Positions 1-9,246 are shown, counted from the stretch's first letter. The stretch: 64,000 nt of DNA from Bog-532 sp963742865 (GCA_963742865.1 CAVUNW010000052.1:129956-193955); one strand, 5' to 3'. Numbers and translations: made by a program. Notes: a model not told the origin generated them from the sequence alone.

Positions 1-1
1 C

Positions 2-646
2 CTGGCCGTCGTGCCCGAGACCGTGGCGCGTCCGGACTCGCGGCCTCGCTACCGGCCGCAGCGGGTCCGGGTCCCGGCGGGCCAGCGCCAGATGTTCTAC
101 GCCGCCGGGCTGGCCGCGGCGACCGCATTCGCGCTGTTCGGGCTGTTCACGTCGCTGGCCCCGGGATTCATCGCCGGAACCCTGCACCAGAGCTCGCACG
201 CCCTGGCCGGGCTGTCCACGTTCATCGTGTTCGGCGCGGCCGCCCTGGCCAACATGTCGGTCGGCCGGCTACCGGTGTCACGAGATGGCCAGGCGAGGCT
301 CGGTCTCGGCCTGCTCGCCGCCGGGGTGGCGGCCGTGACGGCGGCGGTCTGGCTGCCCAGCCTGGCCTTGTTCCTGGTGGGCGGCGTGATCGCCGGTGCC
401 GGTGCCGGAGCGACCTTCAAGACGTCCATCACCACCGTCCTGTCGATCGCCCCGGCCGGCGCCAGGGGTGAGACCCTGGCCGGGTTGTTCGTGGCCGCAT
501 ACCTCGGGCTGACCGTCCCGGTCGTGGGCCTGGGCATCGCCACCCAGCTCGTCACGACGAGGGCCGCGATCCTCGGGTTCGCCGCCGTCCTGGTCGCCGT
601 TGTCGCCGTGGTCAGCCGCAGGCGCGGCGCCAGCGTTAGCGGCTAG
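2..646 (+). CDS. MFS transporter, C-terminal half (5' partial)
   Basis: Reading frame is open from the first bases of the window and reads LAVVPETVARP, the usual PET motif after the sixth helix of major facilitator exporters, so the gene starts upstream. About five hydrophobic helices follow (for example FALFGLFTSLAPGFIAG and FLVGGVIAGAGAGATFK), consistent with helices 7-12 of a 12-helix drug/H+ antiporter-like permease in the cytoplasmic membrane. It ends in a short basic tail. The stop overlaps the stop of the convergent PIN-domain toxin by 4 bases. Substrate cannot be deduced. Confidence 0.85.
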   Translation: MAVVPETVARPDSRPRYRPQRVRVPAGQRQMFYAAGLAAATAFALFGLFTSLAPGFIAGTLHQSSHALAGLSTFIVFGAAALANMSVGRLPVSRDGQARLGLGLLAAGVAAVTAAVWLPSLALFLVGGVIAGAGAGATFKTSITTVLSIAPAGARGETLAGLFVAAYLGLTVPVVGLGIATQLVTTRAAILGFAAVLVAVVAVVSRRRGASVSG

Positions 647-1017
647 ACCGGGAGAATGGCGACGTCATATTTGCGGCAGCGAGGGTCTCTGGTTACCAGG
701 GTCAGGTTTTCGTGCTGCGCCTGGGCGACGAGCATCCGGTCGAAAGGGTCGCGGTGAATGGGCGGCAGGCGTCCTGCCGTAATGGCGTGCTGGGAACTGA
801 TCGGCAGCTCGGCGAATCCGCTGTCCCGGATTCGCTCGGGAAGGCCGGCTGGCTCGGGAAGTTTCCCGATGGCCTGCTTGATGGCTACTTCCCAGATTGT
901 CGCCGCGCTGACGTAGACATCTGGCTCATGGTCGAGCCTGGCTTTGATCTCATCCGCCAGCGTCGGGTCGTCGGTCAGCCACCACAGGACGACGTGCGTG
1001 TCCAGCAGCAGGCTCAC
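643..1017 (-). CDS. PIN-domain ribonuclease toxin (VapC-like)
   Basis: 124 residues, the normal size of a VapC toxin. It opens with LLLDTHVVLWWL, the first PIN acidic motif. SAATIWEVAIK carries the conserved S/T-x-x-E-x-x-x-K block and DPFDRMLVAQA the third acidic motif; LVTRDPRCRKY is the fourth. Family members are Mg-dependent RNases that cut tRNA, rRNA or mRNA. It starts with GTG two bases after the antitoxin stop, so it is translated from the same mRNA. Type II toxin-antitoxin assignment is firm; the RNA target is unknown. Confidence 0.93.
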   Translation of the reverse strand: MSLLLDTHVVLWWLTDDPTLADEIKARLDHEPDVYVSAATIWEVAIKQAIGKLPEPAGLPERIRDSGFAELPISSQHAITAGRLPPIHRDPFDRMLVAQAQHENLTLVTRDPRCRKYDVAILPV

Positions 1018-1019
1018 GG

Positions 1020-1271
1020 CTATGCGCCGAAGTCGCGGGCGATCGCGTCGTTGACCTCGTCGGAGTCCCAGTCCGGGGCGACAACCAGCTGGCCGCGCAG
1101 GGAACCGCGCCCCGCCCGGTCGACCCGGCGGGTAAGGGGGACAACCTTCGCGACGGGGGTGCCCGCACGGCTGATGACGATCTCCTCGCCGTGCTCGACC
1201 CGCTCGATAATCCGCGACAGGTTGGTCTTCGCGTCATGGATATTGAACTGAGCATCGGTGTCAGCGGCCAT
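1020..1271 (-). CDS. Phd/YefM-type antitoxin partnering the PIN toxin
   Basis: 83 residues with the Phd/YefM N-terminal signature FNIHDAKTNLSRIIERVEHG followed by EEIVISRAGTPVAKVVPL. This is the dimerising DNA-binding fold; the C-terminal 35 residues would wrap the toxin. ATG is preceded by AAGGAGGG at ideal spacing. It is first in the two-gene operon, the usual order for autoregulated pairs. A near-perfect palindrome lies immediately upstream. Confidence 0.93.
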   Translation of the reverse strand: MAADTDAQFNIHDAKTNLSRIIERVEHGEEIVISRAGTPVAKVVPLTRRVDRAGRGSLRGQLVVAPDWDSDEVNDAIARDFGA

Positions 1272-1280
1272 GGGACCCTC

Positions 1281-1297
1281 CTTAGCTAAGAGCTTAG
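1281..1297 (-). promoter_or_regulatory. Palindromic operator candidate of the toxin-antitoxin operon
   Basis: CTTAGCTAAG is a perfect 10-base palindrome and overlaps a second inverted repeat, CTAAG-AG-CTTAG. It sits directly upstream of the antitoxin ribosome binding site. It is a plausible binding site for the Phd/YefM antitoxin. The position and symmetry are seen directly; the function is inferred. Confidence 0.5.
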
Positions 1298-1977
1298 TCC
1301 ACCATCACCATCCGCGGTATCTCCCAGCGGCGTGAGCTGGCAGTACGATCCTCCGGCAGCACGCCCGGTGCCCGGATCTAGACTCGCGCCGTGCCGCGGA
1401 TGATCGTGCTGGCGACTGGCTGACCAGCTCGGTCCAGCCGGCGACCTCGGCGTTGCCCGAACCCCAGCGCACCCGGCGCGCGGACCGCGGTGCCCAGGGC
1501 CGTGAACTGCGGCCCGCCGAGGGGAAACGACCCCCGGGACACCCGGACACCGACCACCCCGTCCACCCCGTGCCCGCCCAGCCCGGCGCACTCGTCGCCG
1601 CAACAACTCGGACGCGTACCCGGCGCCATGAGCAGGGCCGCCGTCGTTAGTCCGAAGTTACGTGACCCAGCGATGTCAATACAGGCAGTGACCTGGATAA
1701 ACGATAGGTGAGGCCAGTCGGCGTTCTGGCTACATGCCGCTGTCCGGCGCAGCATACCGCCGTCCGTTGATGATCAACTTGGTATCACGTCCAGGTCATC
1801 GCCAGATTATTCTGGCTACACCTTCACGGCGCAAACACGGCGTTTCTGCAGCTCATGTCAGCTTTTCAAGCGACATGCCGACGTAACTTGAGGTTAGTGA
1901 TACGTCGGCGTTGGGCACAGACCGGGTCGATCTGGCGTCGCGGAATCGTCGGTCGAAGCGGCGGCGATACGCACTCA
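1298..1977. other. Gene-free stretch
   Basis: No frame shows a convincing protein family, ribosome binding site or coding bias. The overlapping open frames on the minus strand look like random open frames in GC-rich DNA. It ends at a diverged copy of the 129-bp dispersed repeat. Confidence 0.5.
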
Positions 1978-2057
1978 TGCCGAATTGAGGGTGTTCCTAC
2001 TTGGATGCGTATGCATCACACGGCATGCTTATTCGCGGCTGCAGCTGGCTTGGTCAT
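1978..2057 (+). repeat. Diverged third copy of the 129-bp dispersed repeat
   Basis: Begins TGCCGAAT and continues with a GGATGCGTATGCA block and a TTATTCGCGGCT block. These align without large gaps to GGATACTTATGCA and TCATTCGTGGTT of the copies at 13470 and 22197. Identity is roughly 70 percent by eye over about 80 bases. Confidence 0.45.
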
Positions 2058-2141
2058 GTTTAGCTGCATTTCGGCGCGGCGTTGCTATGCATTCTTCGAC
2101 TGAACCCCGCCGAGTATGTACTGCCGGTCGATGGTTAGTTC

Positions 2142-5100
2142 CTACCGTTCGCGGTGGACGGCCTGGTGATCGAAGCACGGTGCCTTATACAGGTGCCTGG
2201 TCTGGTCCGCGTGCCAGGAGAGCCCCAGTGCCTGGAATCGTGCCAGCGCCTGCCGGAGGAGCGCTGGGTCGTCTCGGGCGATGCCGAGGGCCCTGAGCGC
2301 GAATGGCTCGCTGAACGTTCCGGGGTGCAGCCATTTCGGCGCCTCCGCCTCGATGCGCTCGCGGTCGGCGAGCGCGGCGAGCGCGTCCAGGTAGGTTGAC
2401 GCTGGCTCCCAATCCCAGTCTAGGTCGTGCGCTGCGAGTTCCGGGAGTACGCGCAAGTCGCGCCGGGCTAGTGCGAGGCGGATCTTGGGCGGGTCGATCA
2501 AGCCGCGATAATTCTGGTCGCCTTCCATGCCGATCGCGTCCGCTTTGCTCTCCAGCCGGCCGGCCTCGTCCTCCTCGCCGGCCAGCGCGCTGGCGGTGGC
2601 GCAGTTCAGGAGAACGGAGACGATCATGATGCAGGGCGTGGCCGCGGCGAGGTTGGCGTCCACCACTCGCTCGGCCTCGACCGCCCAGGACCGCACCTCA
2701 TCCCAGCGCCCGGTCAAGGTGGCTAGCAGGTTCTGCCAGGCCGCCGCGTGCAGGCGGTGATGGGGAGTCAGGCCGGCCGCCGTCTCGATAGCCTGCGCGC
2801 TGGCCCGTCTCGCGTCGTCGAGCCTGCCAGACTTCAAGTACGTGAAGACCGCGGAGTGGAGTACCTGGGAGGCGACATCGGGATCAGGCAGCCCCGGCAG
2901 TAGCGCCATCGCTTGATCGATCACGGCGCAGGCCCGGTCGAAGTCCTTGGCCACGTCGGCTATCCCGGACAGAATGGTCAGTGACGTGCAGCGAAGCTCA
3001 GCGGCTCTCAGGCGTTCGGCGATCGCCAGGGCCGAACGGGCGGCGGATTCGTCCTCGTGGAGTAGTGCCAGCGCGATGAGGGCCTTTGCTTTGGCCAGGG
3101 AGCCTTCCCCGGCCAGCTCCAGCGCCTGCTGGATCCAACCATCGATGAGGGACCAGTCCGGCTCCTGGACCCACATCCCGCCGCGCATCAGCGATTGCAG
3201 GGCGAGGTCGGCGTACACCTCGGCCGAGGGACCGGCGATGTCCAGCGCCTGCTGCATCGCCTGCCAGAACCCTTCTCCGTCGTACTTGAGGGCACGGGCC
3301 AGGCCGATCCGCTGCCAGATCCCGGCCTGTTCTGGCGGGTGGCTTTCGAGGCTGACGGCCCGATTCAGCAGCGCCAGGCCCTCGTCGATTTCGTACCGGC
3401 CGATGGCCAGCTCCGCGGCCCGCCGGGACCACCCGATGGCCTTGCCGCGCAGGCGCTCGGCTTGTTCTTCCCGGCCGGGCCAGGCCAGGTCGAGGTCTTC
3501 CGGGCGGACAGCTTCGGCGTAATGGTGCGCCAGTAGCGGCGCGTGCTCGTCCTCGCCTTTCCCGTTCCGCTCGAGCCACTGCGCGAAGCCAGCGTGCAGC
3601 GGGCCCCGCTTCGATTTGAGGAGGCTCTCGTAGGCCACTTCGCGGGTGAGCGCATGCTTGATCACGTACTCGCGCTGGCCCGCAACCGAGGAGCCGGCGT
3701 GACGGCGGACGAAATCCCGCTCCTCGAGCAGGCCGAAGTCCGGGTCCGCTCCCGGCACGAGTTCGCGGACCGGGCCGTCCCAGAACACCCGCCCGATCAC
3801 GGCGGCTGTCTGCAGCGCCGCCTTCTCGGTCCGGGGCAGCAAGTCGATGCGCGCGGCGAGCACGGCCTGGACGGTATCGGGCACGGAGAAGCCGGGCGGG
3901 AGCTGACCGAACGACCAGCCGCCATTTTCCCGGCTGAGCACGCCGCGGTCGATCAGCGTGGCGATCAGCTCCTCGACAAAAAACGGGTTCCCCTCCGCCT
4001 GTTCGGCGACCAGGGCGCTTATCGGGCGCGGGCAGTCGGGTCCGAGCAGCGCGCCGATCAGCTGTCCTGCCTCCGGTGACGGCAGCGCCTCCAGCCGGAT
4101 CACCGATGCGCCGGGCGCCCGGACCCAGCCCGGCCGCTGATCGAGCAGCTCCGGCCGCGTGGTCGCGAGCAGCAGCAACGGCCCGGCGACGCGCTCGGCA
4201 AGCATCATCAGCAGGTCGCACAGCTCATCATCGGCCCAGTGCAGGTCCTCGATGAGGATCGCGGCTGGCCGCTGCGCGGTCAGTTCCTGGAGGAAATCCA
4301 CCCAGGACGTGTGCAGCCGCTCGCGCACGGTCAGCGGGTGCATGTCTTCCGGCGGGGCCAGCCCGAGCGTGAAGCCGAGCCCCTCACGGCCACCGACCCG
4401 TCCGGCGGCCACGTCCGGCGGATCGCTGTCCAGAATCCCGAAATGCTCCTTCAGAACCTCGCCGAGCGGCCAGTACGTGATCCCGTAGCCGTACGACAGG
4501 CACCGGCCGCTGCGCAGCAGCGGCCGCGGCGATTGCCTGCTCAGCCACCGCCAGAATTCACCCAGGAGCCGGGTCTTGCCTACCCCGGCGTCACCGACGA
4601 TCGTGACCAGGTACGGTCTGCCGCTGGCGACGACGCGGCCATAGGCCTGCCGCAGGTCTGCCAGCTCGCCGTTGCGGCCGATGAACACCGGCTGCAGGCC
4701 GCCGAGCCCGCGCGGGCGCATCAGCGACAGCGCGCGCACGAGCTTGCGGCAGCCGATCCCGCCGGGTTTGCCCGTCGCCTCCACTGTGGCCGGTGCTGTG
4801 AACTCGAACGCGCCGCGCGCGGCCACCACCGTCCGCTCGCCGACCAGGATCTCCCCCGGAGCGGCCGCCCGCTCCAAAAGCGCGCAGACGTTGACCGCAT
4901 CACCGGTGGCCAGCGAGCTGCCCTCACGGGGTTTCCCCGCCACCACATCGCCCGTATTCACACCGATGCGAAGCGCCAGCCGGCCGCCGGACAACTCCTC
5001 CACGCGCTGCTGCATCCCCAATGCCGCCTGCAAGGCCCGCTCCGCGTCGTCCTCGTGTGACGCCGGGACCCCGAACGCCGCCATCACCGCATCGCCGGCG

Positions 5101-6071
5101 AACTTCCCGGCCGTGCCCCCCGCCCGCTCGACCTCGGCCGCCATCGCATCGTAGAAGCGATCAAGTACCGCCCGGACCCGCTCCGGGTCCTGATCGGCCG
5201 TGAGCTCGGCCGGCCCGGCCAGATCCGCGAAAAGGACCGTCGCCAGCTTCCGCTCCTCAGCCGCCGCGGCGGCAGTAGCAGCCCAGGCGGGGCTGCGGGC
5301 GAGCACGATCGCCCCTTCGCCGCCGTACAGCCATCGCTGCGGGGTCTGGCTGGCGCTCCTAGACTGGACATAGCGGTAGGCGTAGTCGTACGCCTCGTCC
5401 AGGCTGACGTACCCGTCGCCGCCGAGGTCTGCAGCGCCGGTGCGCAATCCCTCAACCAGGCCGGTGGTGAACACCGACCCCGCCACCGCCGCGCCGGCCA
5501 GCGCCTGTCCCTCGAATGAGTACTCGCCGGAGCGGGAGGCGGTCAGCACCGCACGGCCGCGGCCGTGCCCGGCCAGCCGGCGCTCCAAGTCCAGGTCAGC
5601 ACCACCCTTGCTGCCGTGAGCGAAGGCGCCGCTGAAACAGCAGTCCAGGATGAGAACCTGACGGCGAGCCCGGCAATCGTCAAGCTGGTCCAGCAACCAG
5701 GCCGACGGGATACCCGTGCTCGCCAGGTGCGTCTTAAGGGTATCGACGGCGGCGAAGTAAAGCCGGCCACGCCGGTCCAGCACGCCGTGGCAGGACAGGT
5801 ACACCACCACCAGGTCACTGACGCCGCGGCCGGACAGGAACACATCGATCTCCCGCCGCAGTTGCCGCTCGTCCTGGTCGATCACCCGGGTGACGGTGAA
5901 GGCGCCAACGTCCGGGTCACCCAGGACCGCGGCCAGGTCGTCAGCGTCGCGGGCCGGTGCCCGCAGCTGGCGAAGCTCCGGATCCTGGTAGCTGGTAGTA
6001 GCGATGACCAGGGCCGACCGCGGCCCTTCCGGCAGGTCAGGAGCCGGCCGGGTGCCGGGCGAGCCAGCCAT
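2142..6071 (-). CDS. Caspase-like protease fused to nucleotide cyclase, NTPase and TPR (EACC1-associated effector)
   Basis: 1309 residues. Residues ~15-258 form a caspase/metacaspase-like peptidase: catalytic His95 in VVVYLSCHG and Cys145 in LILDCCFSGAF. Residues ~273-425 form a class III adenylate/guanylate cyclase with metal aspartates in FADLAG (283) and GKFAGDAVMAAFG (327). Residues ~462-800 are a STAND/AAA-like NTPase with Walker A GDAGVGKT (493-500) and Walker B AILIEDLHWADD (~604-615). The remaining ~450 residues are helical, TPR-like repeats. Start ATG has AGGAGA upstream. It overlaps the EACC1 gene by 35 bases, implying translational coupling. Inference: a sensor-effector in which ligand binding by the repeats triggers NTPase-gated protease activity, as proposed for NTP-dependent actinobacterial conflict systems. 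The trigger and protease substrate are unknown. Confidence 0.9.
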   Translation of the reverse strand: MAGSPGTRPAPDLPEGPRSALVIATTSYQDPELRQLRAPARDADDLAAVLGDPDVGAFTVTRVIDQDERQLRREIDVFLSGRGVSDLVVVYLSCHGVLDRRGRLYFAAVDTLKTHLASTGIPSAWLLDQLDDCRARRQVLILDCCFSGAFAHGSKGGADLDLERRLAGHGRGRAVLTASRSGEYSFEGQALAGAAVAGSVFTTGLVEGLRTGAADLGGDGYVSLDEAYDYAYRYVQSRSASQTPQRWLYGGEGAIVLARSPAWAATAAAAAEERKLATVLFADLAGPAELTADQDPERVRAVLDRFYDAMAAEVERAGGTAGKFAGDAVMAAFGVPASHEDDAERALQAALGMQQRVEELSGGRLALRIGVNTGDVVAGKPREGSSLATGDAVNVCALLERAAAPGEILVGERTVVAARGAFEFTAPATVEATGKPGGIGCRKLVRALSLMRPRGLGGLQPVFIGRNGELADLRQAYGRVVASGRPYLVTIVGDAGVGKTRLLGEFWRWLSRQSPRPLLRSGRCLSYGYGITYWPLGEVLKEHFGILDSDPPDVAAGRVGGREGLGFTLGLAPPEDMHPLTVRERLHTSWVDFLQELTAQRPAAILIEDLHWADDELCDLLMMLAERVAGPLLLLATTRPELLDQRPGWVRAPGASVIRLEALPSPEAGQLIGALLGPDCPRPISALVAEQAEGNPFFVEELIATLIDRGVLSRENGGWSFGQLPPGFSVPDTVQAVLAARIDLLPRTEKAALQTAAVIGRVFWDGPVRELVPGADPDFGLLEERDFVRRHAGSSVAGQREYVIKHALTREVAYESLLKSKRGPLHAGFAQWLERNGKGEDEHAPLLAHHYAEAVRPEDLDLAWPGREEQAERLRGKAIGWSRRAAELAIGRYEIDEGLALLNRAVSLESHPPEQAGIWQRIGLARALKYDGEGFWQAMQQALDIAGPSAEVYADLALQSLMRGGMWVQEPDWSLIDGWIQQALELAGEGSLAKAKALIALALLHEDESAARSALAIAERLRAAELRCTSLTILSGIADVAKDFDRACAVIDQAMALLPGLPDPDVASQVLHSAVFTYLKSGRLDDARRASAQAIETAAGLTPHHRLHAAAWQNLLATLTGRWDEVRSWAVEAERVVDANLAAATPCIMIVSVLLNCATASALAGEEDEAGRLESKADAIGMEGDQNYRGLIDPPKIRLALARRDLRVLPELAAHDLDWDWEPASTYLDALAALADRERIEAEAPKWLHPGTFSEPFALRALGIARDDPALLRQALARFQALGLSWHADQTRHLYKAPCFDHQAVHRER

Positions 6072-6411
6072 CGATGATCTTCTCCTGCTGCTCGCGAGTC
6101 GCCCGCTCCAGCTTCAGCGTGTCCCCGCCGTAGCTGACCTCCACCACCCGGCCGTTGCGGGTCACCGAGTCGGCCACCTTGGCCAGCACCGCCCGCAGCG
6201 CCTCAGGGCCCAGCTCCACCAGAAGCCACCCAGCAACAGCGGCCACACCCTTCGCCCCTGATGGCACGTCCTCACCCGGGAGCAGGCCAACCTGCCCTAT
6301 GTCCAAGTCGAGCAGCTCAGCGCGCAACCAGTCCGTCGTCTCAGCCAGCTCCCCAGCGTCATCCTCCGGAGCCGGGCACACCTGCAGAACCAACTCCCCT
6401 GAATCTGCCAT
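6037..6411 (-). CDS. EACC1 (effector-associated constant component 1) protein
   Basis: 124 residues from an ATG with GGAG six bases upstream; a TTG 33 bases earlier is possible but lacks a ribosome site. The protein begins MADSGELVLQV, has a central helix-rich segment, and closes with the RNGRVVEVSYGGDTLKLERA strand pair and a short helix. This is the pattern of the EACC1 family, which in actinobacteria is encoded directly before varied effectors (caspase, trypsin, TIR and others). The next gene begins inside its last codons and carries the caspase-type effector, which supports the assignment. EACC1 is thought to be the invariant adaptor; its biochemical activity is not established. Confidence 0.85.
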   Translation of the reverse strand: MADSGELVLQVCPAPEDDAGELAETTDWLRAELLDLDIGQVGLLPGEDVPSGAKGVAAVAGWLLVELGPEALRAVLAKVADSVTRNGRVVEVSYGGDTLKLERATREQQEKIIDGWLARHPAGS

Positions 6412-6471
6412 CACGGGCTCCGATCCCAGGCCGCCGCCAGCCAAGCGGTGCCCAGTAGGCCACTGGCCCTA

Positions 6472-6819
6472 CACCGGTCGGCGTTTTCTGGATGAATTCT
6501 GCCATTTCATCTACCACAAACCCGCCACCGGAAGCGAGAAAGAGCACGCATGGTCATCCGGACCATCTGACGCCATGGTCTTTCCCGCCACCCCTACCGC
6601 CGTGCTAACGACGGTCACGGAGGCATGGTGCTGATCCCAGATTCAAGCCGGGGCTCTGACAGACACGTTCCTGGGCGGAAAGCGCATGCCTTCAGTTTGC
6701 GGATTGACCATAGAGCTGGCCGCTTCGAACGGGATGACACGCCGCAGGGCAGCAGATCTTCGTACGAAGGGCAGATGGGCGTAGCATGGGCATCGTTGCT
6801 CCGGAACCCGCAGCCGCCC
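6472..6819. repeat. Direct repeat, copy 1 of ~347 bp
   Basis: CACCGGTCGGCGTTTTCTGG opens a tract that recurs 1002 bases downstream with only scattered substitutions and single-base indels. Homology fades near GTTGCTCCGGA. It lies on the 3' side of a broken transposase and may have been part of the same IS unit. Confidence 0.85.
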
Positions 6820-7306
6820 AGGACATTCTCCCGGGCGCGGCCAGGTCATGCACATTGCCCGGCAGCACATCGGAGACCCACAGCGATCCGGACGGGTAGA
6901 ACAGCGCCTGGATGTTCCCGCCGAAATCATGGTCTTCCCCGCATACCACAAATCGATCGTCTTCCCCTTGCGGCTCGTGGCTCCGGCACCGGTCGGCGTC
7001 CACGATCTTGCCGTCCATCAGGTACGGAGTGCCCTCCGCCAGCGCCCGCTCCAGCTGCTCCTGCAGGCCCGGCGCGCGGCCGCCAGCACCTCGATCACCT
7101 CATCCAGGTAGCGGTACGCGGTGGACTGCGGCAGCCCGAACCCGCGGCCAGCCGCGGGATGTGCCCTTGTCCCGGAACCAGGCCAGGCGAACACGCTGCT
7201 TATAGCAGCCCAGCCTGCGGGTTCCCCTCCGCGTGCCGATCTCGCGCCGGTGCTCAGCGAGCAGGCGGGAAACGAACCAGATCAGCTCCCTGGGCACGTC
7301 GAGCAT
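6800..7306 (-). pseudogene. Broken IS5-type (DDE_Tnp_4) transposase
   Basis: The N-terminal piece (from about 7306) contains SRLLAEHRREIGTRRGTR and LAWFRDKG, the helix-turn-helix part of this transposase group. A second frame gives YLMDGKIVDADR and FGGNIQALFYPSGSLWVSD followed by VLPGNVHDL, the DDE catalytic-core signature. Frameshifts separate the pieces and no complete catalytic C-terminus follows, so it is dead. It lies between the two copies of the 347-bp direct repeat. Confidence 0.75.
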
Positions 7307-7473
7307 GCACGATAGGAGACCACGCGGAGCCTCTCCCGGTAGCGGGTTGTTCTTTGGCAGACTCTTCTACCGGGGCTCCGCGCCTCCCCGGTGATCTCCG
7401 CGAATGTCCGCGTGTCTGCCCGTACGTCTGCTACATCACGTTGCCCGATTCGCGCTTGCTGGGAAAACGTCAC

Positions 7474-7820
7474 CACCGGTCGGCGTTTTCTGGAATGAAT
7501 TCTGCCATTCATTTACCACAAACCCGCCACCGGAAGCGAGAAAGAGCACGCATGGTCATCCGGACCATCTGACGCGATGGTCTTTCCCGCCACCCCTACC
7601 GCCGTGCTAACGACGGTCACGGAGGCATGGTGCTGATCCCAGATTCAAGCCGGGGCTCTGACAGACACGTTCCTGGGCGGAAAGCGCATGCCTTCAGTTT
7701 GCGGATTGACCATAGAGCTGGCCGCTTCGAACGGGTTGACACCCCGCAGGGCAGCAGATCTTCCTACGAAGGGCAGAAGGGCGTAGCGTGGGGACGTTGC
7801 TCCGGACCCGGCAGCTGCCA
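7474..7820. repeat. Direct repeat, copy 2 of ~347 bp
   Basis: Second copy of the tract that begins at 6472, starting CACCGGTCGGCGTTTTCTGG and including the same GAAAGAGCACGCATGGTCAT block. Spacing of 1002 bases suggests tandem duplication of an IS unit of which one transposase copy was lost. Confidence 0.85.
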
Positions 7821-7980
7821 CCGCGATACCTCGCGGTGACGCAGTAGGGCCCGGAGATTTTTTTGGATGTGTGCGGTCATCACCTGACTAGCTGGCAGCT
7901 ATCCGGTGCCGCAGCTATCGCCGATCCACCATTGATGGGCTGGCCAACAGCTCAGCGGATCGGACGGAGGGACCGGCGAA
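7821..7980 (+). promoter_or_regulatory. Leader of the YhgE-like gene
   Basis: Starts with an ACCGCGA-TACC-TCGCGGT hairpin (7820-7837) and a run of seven T about 20 bases later. That may be a terminator of read-through from the IS remnant, but the gap between stem and T-run is too long for a classic one. GGACGGAGGGAC gives a good ribosome site for the gene starting at 7981. Confidence 0.35.
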
Positions 7981-9246
7981 ATGACCTCACCAGCAGAGTC
8001 GCCACAGGATCACCAGATGGTGCTGGAAGATGACCAGAACATGCCGCAGGGGCTCAATTCGAATCCGCGCGGTGCCATAACGGCAAGCGATCTTCAGTCA
8101 CCAGGCCCCGCTGCGCCGGAGCAGCCGGACGGTACCGTCGCGGGCAGCGCCGAGCCGCCCGCCGCGCCGGGCAAGCCGCAGGGTTTCCTGGGCGAGTTCT
8201 GGGACGCGGTCTCCGTCCGCACGGTCAGCCTGATCATCGGGATTCTACTGCTGCAGATCGGGTTCATCCTGTCCTACGTGGGCGCCTTCCACGCGCCCAC
8301 GCCGCACAGGATCCCGCTCGCCATTGTCGCGCCTGCCCCGGAGTCCGGCCCGATTGTGACCAAGCTCAACCGGATCCCGTCGGCCCCGCTGCACGCGACC
8401 GCGGCCAGCAGCCCGGGGGCCGCCCGCCGCCTGCTCGGTGACGAATCCGTCAGCGCCGCGCTGGTGATCAACCCGGCCGCAACGACCGACACGCTGCTGG
8501 TCGCCTCGGCCGACGGCAGCGCTGAGGCCAGCGCGGCCGAACAGGTCATCACGGCGGCCGAGGCCAGCCAGCACCGCTCGGTGACCGTGACCGACATCGT
8601 GCCGCTGCAGCGCGGTGACTTCCACGGCCTGACCGGCTACTACCTCGTCATCGGCTGGATCGTCGGCGGCTACCTGGTCGCCGCGCTGCTCGGCGTGGCC
8701 TCCGACGCCAAGCGCGCCACCCGCCGCCGCACCATTTTCCGGCTGATCGCGTTCGTCCCCTACGCGATCATCTCGGGCCTGGCCGGCGCCATCGTGGTCG
8801 GCCCGGTCCTCGGCGCGCTCACCGGCCACCTGCTGGCCCTGTGGTGGCTCGGCGCACTGCTGGTGTTCGCGGTCGGCGCCGTCACCCTGGCCTTCCAGAC
8901 CCTGTTCGGCGTCATCGGCATCGGCGTCACGATCCTGGTCTTCGTCATCCTCGGCAACCCCAGCGGCGGCGGCGCCTACCAGCCCGCCCTGCTGCCGCCG
9001 TTCTGGCGGGCCATCAGCTCAGCCCTGCCCAACGGCGCCGCTACCGACACCGTGCGCCGCATCGTCTACTTCGGCGCCTACGGCATTGGCAGCCATCTGA
9101 TCCTCCTCGCTAGCTATGCCGTCGCCGGGGTCATCATCGCCCTCATCGGGTCCAGCATCCACCAGCGTCGCGCAACCAGTGGCTGGCCGGGCCGCGGACG
9201 GCCGCCCCGCACCGCCGCGTTCACCCACCCGCTACCACGGACCTGA
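7981..9246 (+). CDS. YhgE/Pip- or ABC-2-like multi-spanning membrane protein
   Basis: 421 residues. A ~75-residue polar, disordered N-terminus precedes a first helix (VSLIIGILLLQIGFILSYVG). An extracytoplasmic loop of ~130 residues follows. Then come about five more helices (around residues 215-245, 255-285, 290-330 and 365-395) and a basic, proline-rich tail. One helix, a large outer domain and a C-terminal helix bundle is the arrangement of DUF3533/YhgE-Pip and ABC-2-type permease relatives. No ATPase partner is adjacent. GGAGGG precedes the ATG. Role unknown; it could be a secretion or export component. Confidence 0.7.
   Translation: MTSPAESPQDHQMVLEDDQNMPQGLNSNPRGAITASDLQSPGPAAPEQPDGTVAGSAEPPAAPGKPQGFLGEFWDAVSVRTVSLIIGILLLQIGFILSYVGAFHAPTPHRIPLAIVAPAPESGPIVTKLNRIPSAPLHATAASSPGAARRLLGDESVSAALVINPAATTDTLLVASADGSAEASAAEQVITAAEASQHRSVTVTDIVPLQRGDFHGLTGYYLVIGWIVGGYLVAALLGVASDAKRATRRRTIFRLIAFVPYAIISGLAGAIVVGPVLGALTGHLLALWWLGALLVFAVGAVTLAFQTLFGVIGIGVTILVFVILGNPSGGGAYQPALLPPFWRAISSALPNGAATDTVRRIVYFGAYGIGSHLILLASYAVAGVIIALIGSSIHQRRATSGWPGRGRPPRTAAFTHPLPRT

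Noticed and set aside
1286..1755. Minus-strand frames upstream of the toxin-antitoxin pair
   Set aside because: Three mutually overlapping frames, none with motifs; one would overlap the antitoxin operator region.
2998..4221. 407-residue frame inside the caspase-cyclase gene
   Set aside because: Same-strand alternative frame, extremely Arg/Ala/Pro-rich, inside a frame with clear NTPase and repeat motifs.
7820..7864. Rho-independent terminator (ACCGCGA-TACC-TCGCGGT plus T7)
   Set aside because: The T-run starts about 20 bases after the stem, too far for an intrinsic terminator; kept only as a note in the leader entry.
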